Below are positions 54,471 to 64,000 of a stretch of DNA of 64,000 nucleotides, one piece after another (positions within the stretch are counted from its first letter, which is position 1; every line of letters begins with the position of its first letter). The position numbers and the translations under genes are program-made. The DNA is taken from assembly GCF_050947335.1 (NCBI RefSeq), contig NW_027473329.1, forward strand, positions 1,984,001 through 2,048,000. Reading direction: 5' to 3'. This stretch comes from Megachile rotundata (taxonomy: Eukaryota > Arthropoda > Insecta > Hymenoptera > Megachilidae). The notes beneath the pieces were generated by a model. It saw only the letters and a program-made list of their open reading frames with translations, was not told where the DNA came from and searched no databases.

Positions 54471-57400
54471 GTTAAGTTATCCTATCTGAGCACAATTCAA
54501 CACCACAATGAACAATTTTGCTCGTTTTGCACGAATTTTGCTCATTTTCGCACGATTCAGCCTCTAGTTCGCACATATCCGCTGTAATTCGACTCTGTAC
54601 TATCTAGTTATGTTAAGTTATCCTATCTGAGCACAATTCAACACCACAATGAACAATTTTCTCGTTTTGCACGAATTATGCTCATTTTCGCACGATTCAG
54701 CCTCTAGTTCGCACATATCCGCTGTAATTCGACTCTGTACTATCTAGTTATGTTAAGTTATCCTATCTGACCACAATTCAACACCACAATGAACAATTTT
54801 GCTCGTTTTGCACGAATTATGCTCATTTTCGCACGATTCAGCCTCTAATTCGCACATATCCGCTGTAATTCGACTCTGTACTATCTAGTCATGTTAAGTT
54901 ATCGTAACTGAGCACAATTCAACACCACAATGAACAATTTTGCTCGTTTTGCACGAATTATGCTCATTTTCGAACGATTCAGCCTCTAATTCGCACATAT
55001 CCGCTGTAATTCGACTCTGTACTATCTAGTTATGTTAAGTTATCCTATCTGAGCACAATTCGACACCACAATGAACAATTTTGCTCGTTTTGCACGAATT
55101 ATGCTCATTTTCGCACGATTCAGCCTCTAATTCGCACATATCCGCTGTAATTCGACTCTGTACTATCTAGTTATGTTAAGTTATCCTATCTGAGCACAAT
55201 TCAACACCACAATGAACAATTTTGCTCGTTTTGCACGAATTTTGCTCATTTTCGCACGATTCAGCCTCTAATTCGCACATATCCGCTGTAATTCGACTCT
55301 GTACTATCTAGTCATGTTAAGTTATCGTAACTGAGCACAATTCAACACCACAATGAACTATTTTGCTCGTTTTGCACGAATTGTGCTCATTTTCGCACGA
55401 TTCAGCCTCTAGTTCGCACATATCCGCTGTAATTCGACTCTGTACTATCTAGTTATGTTATGTTATCCTATCTGACCACAATTCAACACCACAATGAACA
55501 ATTTTGCTCGTTTTGCACGAATTATGCTCATTTTCGCACGATTCAGCCTCTAATTCGCACATATCCGCTGTAATTCGACTCTGTACTATCTAGTCATGTT
55601 AAGTTATCGTAACTGAGCACAATTCAACACCACAATGAACAATTTTGCTCGTTTTGCACGAATTATGCTCATTTTCGCACGATTCAGCCTCTAATTCGCA
55701 CATATCCGCTGTAATTCGACTCTGTACTATCTAGTTATGTTAAGTTATCCTATCTGAGCACAATTCAACACCACAATGAACAATTTTGCTCGTTTTGCAC
55801 GAATTTTGCTCATTTTCGCACGATTCAGCCTCTAGTTCGCACATATCCGCTGTAATTCGACTCTGTACTATCTAGTTATGTTAAGTTATCCTATCTGAGC
55901 ACAATTCAACACCACAATGAACAATTTTCTCGTTTTGCACGAATTATGCTCATTTTCGCACGATTCAGCCTCTAGTTCGCACATATCCGCTGTAATTCGA
56001 CTCTGTACTATCTAGTTATGTTAAGTTATCCTATCTGAGCACAATTCAACACCACAATGAACAATTTTCTCGTTTTGCACGAATTATGCTCATTTTCGCA
56101 CGATTCAGCCTCTAGTTCGCACATATCCGCTGTAATTCGACTCTGTACTATCTAGTTATGTTAAGTTATCCTATCTGACCACAATTCAACACCACAATGA
56201 ACAATTTTGCTCGTTTTGCACGAATTATGCTCATTTTCGCACGATTCAGCCTCTAATTCGCACATATCCGCTGTAATTCGACTCTGTACTATCTAGTCAT
56301 GTTAAGTTATCGTAACTGAGCACAATTCAACACCACAATGAACAATTTTGCTCGTTTTGCACGAATTATGCTCATTTTCGAACGATTCAGCCTCTAATTC
56401 GCACATATCCGCTGTAATTCGACTCTGTACTATCTAGTTATGTTAAGTTATCCTATCTGAGCACGATTCGACACCACAATGAACAATTTTGCTCGTTTTG
56501 CACGAATTTTGCTCATTTTCGCACGATTCAGCCTCTAGTTCGCACATATCCGCTGTAATTCGACTCTGTACTATCTAGTTATGTTAAGTTATCCTATCTG
56601 AGCACAATTCAACACCACAATGAACAGTTTTCTCGTTTTGCACGAATTATGCTCATTTTCGCACGATTCAGCCTCTAGTTCGCACATATCCGCTGTAATT
56701 CGACTCTGTACTATCTAGTTATGTTAAGTTATCCTATCTGAGCACAATTCAACACCACAATGAACAATTTTCTCGTTTTGCACGAATTATGCTCATTTTC
56801 GCACGATTCAGCCTCTAGTTCGCACATATCCGCTGTAATTCGACTCTGTACTATCTAGTTATGTTAAGTTATCCTATCTGACCACAATTCAACACCACAA
56901 TGAACAATTTTGCTCGTTTTGCACGAATTATGCTCATTTTCGCACGATTCAGCCTCTAATTCGCACATATCCGCTGTAATTCGACTCTGTACTATCTAGT
57001 CATGTTAAGTTATCGTAACTGAGCACAATTCAACACCACAATGAACAATTTTGCTCGTTTTGCACGAATTATGCTCATTTTCGAACGATTCAGCCTCTAA
57101 TTCGCACATATCCGCTGTAATTCGACTCTGTGCTATCTAGTTATGTTAAGTTATCCTATCTGAGCACGATTCGACACCACAATGAACAATTTTGCTCGTT
57201 TTGCACGAATTATGCTCATTTTCGCACGATTCAGCCTCTAATTCGCACATATCGGCTGTCATTCGACTCTGTACTATCTAGTTATGTTAAGTTATCCTAT
57301 CTGAGCACAATTCAGCACCACAATGAACAATTTTGCTCGTTTTGCACGAATTTTGCTCATTTTCGCACGATTCAGCCTCTAGTTCGCACATATCCGCTGT

Positions 57401-59763
57401 AATTCGACTCTGTACTATCTAGTTATGTTAAGTTATCCTATCTGAGCACAATTCAACACCACAATGAACAATTTTCTCGTTTTGCACGAATTATGCTCAT
57501 TTTCGCACGATTCAGCCTCTAGTTCGCACATATCCGCTGTAATTCGACTCTGTACTATCTAGTTATGTTAAGTTATCCTATCTGACCACAATTCAACACC
57601 ACAATGAACAATTTTGCTCGTTTTGCACGAATTATGCTCATTTTCGCACGATTCAGCCTCTAATTCGCACATATCCGCTGTAATTCGACTCTGTACTATC
57701 TAGTCATGTTAAGTTATCGTAACTGAGCACAATTCAACACCACAATGAACAATTTTGCTCGTTTTGCACGAATTATGCTCATTTTCGAACGATTCAGCCT
57801 CTAATTCGCACATATCCGCTGTAATTCGACTCTGTACTATCTAGTTATGTTAAGTTATCCTATCTGAGCACAATTCGACACCACAATGAACAATTTTGCT
57901 CGTTTTGCACGAATTATGCTCATTTTCGCACGATTCAGCCTCTAATTCGCACATATCCGCTGTAATTCGACTCTGTACTATCTAGTTATGTTAAGTTATC
58001 CTATCTGAGCACAATTCAACACCACAATGAACAATTTTGCTCGTTTTGCACGAATTTTGCTCATTTTCGCACGATTCAGCCTCTAGTTCGCACATATCCG
58101 CTGTAATTCGACTCTGTACTATCTAGTTATGTTAAGTTATCCTATCTGAGCACAATTCAACACCACAATGAACAATTTTCTCGTTTTGCACGAATTGTGC
58201 TCATTTTCGCACGATTCAGCCTCTAATTCGCACATATCCGCTGTAATTCGACTCTGTACTATCTAGTCATGTTAAGTTATCGTAACTGAGCACAATTCAA
58301 CACCACAATGAACAATTTTGCTCGTTTTGCACGAATTTTGCTCGTTTTCGAACGATTCAGCCTCTAATTCACACATATCCGCTGTAATTCGACTCTGTAC
58401 TATCTAGTTATGTTAAGTTATCCTATCTGAGCACAATTCAACACCACAATGAACAATTTTCTCGTTTTGCACGAATTATGCTCATTTTCGAACGATTCAG
58501 CCTCTAATTCGCACATATCCGCTGTAATTCGACTCTGTACTATCTAGTTATGTTAAGTTATCCTATCTGAGCACAATTCAACACCACAATGAACAATTTT
58601 CTCGTTTTGCACGAATTATGCTCATTTTCGAACGATTCAGCCTCTAGTTCGCACATATCCGCTGTAATTCGACTCTGTACTATCTAGTTATGTTAAGTTA
58701 TCCTATCTGACCACAATTCAACACCACAATGAACAATTTTGCTCGTTTTGCACGAATTATGCTCATTTTCGCACGATTCAGCCTCTAATTCGCACATATC
58801 CGCTGTAATTCGACTCTGTACTATCTAGTCATGTTAAGTTATCGTAACTGAGCACAATTCAACACCACAATGAACAATTTTGCTCGTTTTGAACGAATTA
58901 TGCTCATTTTCGCACGATTCAGCCTCTAATTCGCACATATCCGCTGTAATTCGACTCTGTACTATCTAGTTATATTAAGTTATCCTATCTGAGCACAATT
59001 CAACACCACAATGAACAATTTTGCTCGTTTTGCACGAATTTTGCTCGTTTTCGAACGATTCAGCCTCTAATTCACACATATCCGCTGTAATTCGACTCTG
59101 TACTATCTAGTTATGTTAAGTTATCCTATCTGAGCACAATTCAACACCACAATGAACAATTTTCTCGTTTTGCACGAATTATGCTCATTTTCGCACGATT
59201 CAGCCTCTAGTTCGCACATATCCGCTGTAATTCGACTCTGTACTATCTAGTTATGTTAAGTTATCCTATCTGACCACAATTCAACACCACAATGAACAAT
59301 TTTGCTCGTTTTGCACAAATTATGCTCATTTTCGCACGATTCAGCCTCTAGTTCGCACATATCCGCTGTAATTCGACTCTGTACTATCTAGTTATGTTAA
59401 GTTATCCTATCTGAGCACAATTCAACACCACAATGAACAATTTTGCTCGTTTTGCACGAATTATGCTCATTTTCGCACGATTCAGCCTCTAATTCGCACA
59501 TATCCGCTGTAATTCGACTCTGTACTATCTAGTTATATTAAGTTATCCTAACTGAGCACAATTCAACACCACAATGAACAATTTTGGTCGTTTTGCACGA
59601 ATTTTGCTCGTTTTCGAACGATTCAGCCTCTAATTCACACATATCCGCTGTAATTCGACTCTGTACTATCTAGTTATGTTAAGTTATCCTATCTGAGCAC
59701 AATTCAACACCACAATGAACAATTTTCTCGTTTTGCACGAATTATGCTCATTTTCGCACGATT
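54471..59763 (+). repeat. Block Z3: expanded 703 bp HOR
   Basis: TTATGTTATG at 55453 and CGATTCGAC at 56464 and 57167 (703 bp apart) align with Z1 and Z2. A third five-monomer copy starts near 57,871 with CAATTCGAC instead. Compared with Z2 the block is longer by about 12 monomers in total: 141 bp before 55.45 kb, 281 bp before 56.46 kb and about 1,265 bp between 57.2 and 60.0 kb. It contains a 273 bp open frame at 57,130-57,402 that I regard as accidental. Confidence 0.87.
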
Positions 59764-62690
59764 CAGCCTCTAGTTCGCACATATCCGCTGTAATTCGACT
59801 CTGTACTATCTAGTCATGTTAAGTTATCGTAACTGAGCACATTGAACAATTTTGCTCGTTTTGCACGAATTTTGCTCGTTTTGAACGAATCTTGCTCATT
59901 TTCGAACGATTCAGCCTCTAATTCGCACATATCCGCTGTAATTCGACTCTGTACTATCTAGTTATGTTAAGTTATCCTATCTGAGCACAATTCAACACCA
60001 CAATGAACAATTTTCTCGTTTTGCACGAATTATGCTCATTTTCGCACGATTAAGCCTCTAGTTCGCACATATCCGCTGTAATTCGACTCTGTACTATCTA
60101 GTTATGTTAAGTTATCCTATCTGAGCACAATTCAACACCACAATGAACAATTTTGCTCGTTTTGCACGAATTATGCTCATTTTCGCACGATTCAGCCTCT
60201 AATTCGCACATATCCGCTGTAATTCGACTCTGTACTATCTAGTTATGTTAAGTTATCCTATCTGAGCACAATTCAACACCACAATGAACAATTTTGCTCG
60301 TTTTGCACGAATTATGCTCATTTTCGAACGATTCAGCCTCTAATTCGCACATATCCGCTGTAATTCGACTCTGTACTATCTAGTTATGTTAAGTTATCCT
60401 ATCTGAGCACAATTCAACACCACAATGAACAATTTTCTCGTTTTGCACGAATTATGCTCATTTTCGAACGATTCAGCCTCTAGTTCGCACATATCCGCTG
60501 TAATTCGACTCTGTACTATCTAGTTATGTTAAGTTATCCTATCTGACCACAATTCAACACCACAATGAACAATTTTGCTCGTTTTGCACGAATTATGCTC
60601 ATTTTCGCACGATTCAGCCTCTAATTCGCACATATCCGCTGTAATTCGACTCTGTACTATCTAGTCATGTTAAGTTATCGTAACTGAGCACAATTCAACA
60701 CCACAATGAACAATTTTGCTCGTTTTGAACGAATTATGCTCATTTTCGCACGATTCAGCCTCTAATTCGCACATATCCGCTGTAATTCGACTCTGTACTA
60801 TCTAGTTATATTAAGTTATCCTATCTGAGCACAATTCAACACCACAATGAACAATTTTGCTCGTTTTGCACGAATTTTGCTCGTTTTCGAACGATTCAGC
60901 CTCTAATTCACACATATCCGCTGTAATTCGACTCTGTACTATCTAGTTATGTTAAGTTATCCTATCTGAGCACAATTCAACACCACAATGAACAATTTTC
61001 TCGTTTTGCACGAATTATGCTCATTTTCGCACGATTCAGCCTCTAGTTCGCACATATCCGCTGTAATTCGACTCTGTACTATCTAGTTATGTTAAGTTAT
61101 CCTATCTGACCACAATTCAACACCACAATGAACAATTTTGCTCGTTTTGCACGAATTATGCTCATTTTCGCACGATTCAGCCTCTAATTCGCACATATCC
61201 GCTGTAATTCGACTCTGTACTATCTAGTCATGTTAAGTTATCGTAACTGAGCACAATTCAACACCACAATGAACAATTTTGCTCGTTTTGCACGAATTAT
61301 GCTCATTTTCGCACGATTCAGCCTCTAATTCGCACATATCCGCTGTAATTCGACTCTGTACTATCTAGTTATATTAAGTTATCCTAACTGAGCACAATTC
61401 AACACCACAATGAACAATTTTGGTCGTTTTGCACGAATTTTGCTCGTTTTCGAACGATTCAGCCTCTAATTCACACATATCCGCTGTAATTCGACTCTGT
61501 ACTATCTAGTTATGTTAAGTTATCCTATCTGAGCACAATTCAACACCACAATGAACAATTTTCTCGTTTTGCACGAATTATGCTCATTTTCGCACGATTC
61601 AGCCTCTAGTTCGCACATATCCGCTGTAATTCGACTCTGTACTATCTAGTCATGTTAAGTTATCGTAACTGAGCACATTGAACAATTTTGCTCGTTTTGC
61701 ACGAATTTTGCTCGTTTTGAACGAATTTTGCTCATTTTCGAACGATTCAGCCTCTAATTCGCACATATCCGCTGTAATTCGACTCTGTACTATCTAGTTA
61801 TGTTAAGTTATCCTATCTGAGCACAATTCAACACCACAATGAACAATTTTCTCGTTTTGCACGAATTATGCTCATTTTCGCACGATTAAGCCTCTAGTTC
61901 GCACATATCCGCTGTAATTCGACTCTGTACTATCTAGTTATGTTAAGTTATCCTATCTGAGCACAATTCAACACCACAATGAACAATTTTGCTCGTTTTG
62001 CCCGAATTATGCTCATTTTCGCACGATTCAGCCTCTAATTCGCACATATCCGCTGTAATTCGACTCTGTACTATCTAGTCATGTTAAGTTATCCTATCTG
62101 AGCACAATTCAACACCACAATGAACAATTTTCTCGTTTTGCACGAATTATGCTCATTTTCGCACGATGCAGCCTCTAGTTCGCACATATCAGCTGTAATT
62201 TGACTCTGTACTATCTAGTCATGTTAAGTTATCGTAACTGAGCACAATTCAACACCACAATGAACAATTTTGCTCGTTTTGCACGAATTATGCTCATTTT
62301 CGCACGATTCAGCCTCTAATTCGCACATATCCGCTGTAATTCGACTCTGTACTATCTAGTTATGTTAAGTTATCCTATCTGAGCACAATTCAACACCACA
62401 ATGAACAATTTTGCTCGTTTTGCACGAATTTTGCTCATTTTCGGACGATTCAGCCTCTAGTTCGCACATATCCGCTGTAATTCGACTCTGTACTATCTAG
62501 TTATGTTAAGTTATCCTATCTGAGCACAATTCAACACCACAATGAACAATTTTCTCGTTTTGCACGAATTATGCTCATTTTCGCACGATTCAGCCTCTAG
62601 TTCGCACATATCCGCTGTAATTCGACTCTGTACTATCTAGTTATGTTAAGTTATCCTATCTGAGCACAATTCAACACCACAATGAACAAT
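59764..62690 (+). repeat. Block X5: last 1,836 bp HOR
   Basis: CACATTG at 59838 and 61674 and GATTAAGCC at 60049 and 61885 repeat at 1,836 bp. The tail has GCCCGAATT near 62,000, CAGCTGTAATTTGAC near 62,190 and TTCGGACG near 62,443. Private changes include GAATCTTGCTC near 59,888 and GATGCAGCC near 62,167. The match to the other X tails stops near 62,690, where a 140 bp monomer is expected and a 141 bp one is found. Confidence 0.88.
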
Positions 62691-64000
62691 TTTGCTCGTT
62701 TTGCACGAATTATGCTCATTTTCGCACGATTCAGCCTCTAATTCGCACATATCCGCTGTAATTCGACTCTGTACTATCTAATCATGTTAAGTTATCGTAA
62801 CTGAGCACAATTCAACACCACAACGAACAATTTTGCTCGTTTTGCACGAATTATGCTCATTTTCGAACGATTCAGCCTCTAATTCGCACATATCCGCTGT
62901 AATTCGACTCTGTACTATCTAGTTATGTTAAGTTATCCTATCTGAGCACAATTCGACACCACAATGAACAATTTTGCTCGTTTTGCACGAATTATGCTCA
63001 TTTTCGCACGATTCAGCCTCTAATTCGCACATATCCGCTGTAATTCGACTCTGTACTATCTAGTTATGTTAAGTTATCCTATCTGAGCACAATTCAACAC
63101 CACAATGAACAATTTTCTCGTTTTGCACGAATTATGCTCATTTTCGCACGATTCAGCCTCTAGTTCGCACATACGCGCTGTAATTCGACTCTGTACTATC
63201 TAGTTATGTTAAGTTATCCTATCTGAGCACAATTCAACACCACAACGAACAATTTTGCTCGTTTTGCACGAATTATGCTCATTTTCGAACGATTCAGCCT
63301 CTAATTCGCACATATCCGCTGTAATTCGACTCTGTACTATCTAGTTATGTTATGTTATCCTATCTGAGCACAATTCGACACCACAATGAACAATTTTGCT
63401 CGTTTTGCACGAATTATGCTCATTTTCGCACGATTCAGCCTCTAATTCGCACATATCCGCTGTAATTCGACTCTGTACTATCTAGTCATGTTAAGTTATC
63501 GTAACTGAGCACAATTCAACACCACAATGAACAATTTTGCTCGTTTTGAACGAATTTTGCTCATTTTCGAACGATTCAGCCTCTAATTCGCACATATCCG
63601 CTGTAATTCGACTCTGTACTATCTAGTTATGTTAAGTTATCCTATCTGAGCACAATTCAACACCACAATGAACAATTTTCTCGTTTTGCACGAATTATGC
63701 TCATTTTCGCACGATTCAGCCTCTAATTCGCACATATCCGCTGTAATTCGACTCTGTACTATCTAGTTATGTTAAGTTATCCTATCTGAGCACAATTCAA
63801 CACCACAATGAACAATTTTGCTCGTTTTGCACGAATTTTGCTCATTTTCGCACGATTCAGCCTCTAATTCGCACATATCCGCTGTAATTCGACTCTGTAC
63901 TATCTAGTCATGTTAAGTTATCGTAACTGAGCACAATTCAACACCACAATGAACAATTTTGCTCGTTTTGAACGAATTATGCTCATTTTCGCACGATTCA
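62691..64000 (+). repeat. Right flank: return to mosaic variants
   Basis: TAATCATG at 62780 followed by CACAACGAAC is the pairing seen at 10425, 13281 and about 16,395 but nowhere inside the super-repeat. CACAACGAAC recurs near 63,241. A private change ATACGCGCTG lies near 63,172. The remaining monomers are standard. The array continues beyond the window. Confidence 0.8.

Larger units (their letters stand above)
51773..62690 (+). repeat. Super-HOR unit 3, incomplete (10.9 kb)
   Basis: The order Y4, Z3, X5 follows units 1 and 2, but the second half (the Y-X pair) is missing, and at 62.69 kb the pattern gives way to the right-flank mosaic. It is longer than the corresponding part of unit 1 by about 12 monomers, all within Z3. 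Confidence 0.87.
1..64000 (+). repeat. Tandem satellite array, 141 bp monomer, fills the window
   Basis: The landmark CAGCCTCT recurs at 22, 163, 304, 445, 586 and so on, exactly 141 bp apart, and continues to the last line. I see no break, inversion or foreign insertion. The strand sign is only a convention, because all copies read the same way. A consensus monomer has 38 A, 35 C, 19 G and 49 T by my count. Most copies differ from it by a few substitutions plus a small set of recurrent indels. Long satellite arrays with nested higher-order structure are typical of eukaryotic centromeric or other heterochromatic blocks. Assigning this one to a centromere is inference. I do not recognise it as any named satellite family. 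Confidence 0.98.

Noticed and set aside
57130..57402. Open reading frame of 90 codons as a coding gene
   Set aside because: It starts at GTG, is entirely satellite sequence, repeats the same peptide twice, and exists only because of two private point changes. No other copy of the monomer has it.
1..64000. CRISPR array (regular repeats)
   Set aside because: There are no unique spacers between constant repeats; the whole 141 bp unit is repeated, and copies differ by shared variants.
1..64000. Transposon, retroelement or rDNA/tRNA/5S cluster
   Set aside because: No terminal repeats, target-site duplications, coding remnants or RNA gene boxes are visible; all sequence aligns to the one monomer.
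1..64000. Prokaryotic origin iterons or bacterial repeat region
   Set aside because: Size, nested higher-order structure and absence of any gene in 64 kb fit eukaryotic satellite DNA and not a bacterial replicon.
1..64000. Match to human alpha satellite, mouse minor satellite or another named family
   Set aside because: Neither monomer length (141 bp) nor sequence corresponds to any that I recognise; a database search would decide.

Overview
The whole 64 kb window is one uninterrupted array of tandem satellite DNA. I see no protein-coding gene, RNA gene, transposon, CRISPR array or unique sequence anywhere in it. The basic monomer is 141 bp (about 38% GC by my count of a consensus) and is always in the same orientation, head to tail, about 450 copies. 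This points to a eukaryotic genome and a large heterochromatic block, most plausibly centromeric, pericentromeric or subtelomeric. The species cannot be named from the sequence. CpG is not depleted (7 per monomer against about 4.7 expected from base composition), which fits a genome with little CpG methylation, such as many invertebrates, but this is only inference.

Monomers come in a few length classes that recur in ordered patterns: 141 bp (standard), 140 bp (one G lost in a TTTTGCTCG box), 161 bp (an extra 20 bp subunit) and 148 bp (the extra 20 bp plus a 13 bp deletion). The 141 bp unit itself looks like seven diverged blocks of about 20 bp plus one base. The 20 bp blocks put short T-tracts about one helical turn apart.

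Layout, from marker-variant spacing. 1-3.4 kb: 9-mer higher-order repeat (HOR) of 1,289 bp. 3.4-5.1 kb: 3-mer HOR of 443 bp. 5.1-11.9 kb: irregular mosaic with 148, 140 and 161 bp monomers. 11.9-18.25 kb: one tandem duplication of about 3.2 kb. 18.25-18.96 kb: short transition. 18.96-62.7 kb: a nested super-HOR with a period of 15.65-16.2 kb, built from three kinds of block. Block X holds a 13-mer of 1,836 bp bounded by 148 bp monomers. Block Y holds 4-mers of 563 bp and 8-mers of 1,127 bp. Block Z holds 5-mers of 703 bp. The block order is Y0 Z1 X1 Y1 X2 Y2 Z2 X3 Y3 X4 Y4 Z3 X5. 62.7-64 kb: the array returns to variants like those at 8-18 kb.

Copies of the super-HOR keep the same marker spacing to the base over long stretches and otherwise mostly differ by whole monomers, the pattern expected from unequal exchange. 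One interval, 40.7-43.4 kb, is an exception: it holds seven private single-base indels and one chimeric monomer, and may be a place where the assembled consensus is poor. The best candidate for an undescribed system is this layered satellite: a 20 bp block, a 141 bp monomer, 3- to 13-mer HORs and a ~15.7 kb super-HOR. Coordinates of block edges are good to about one monomer.
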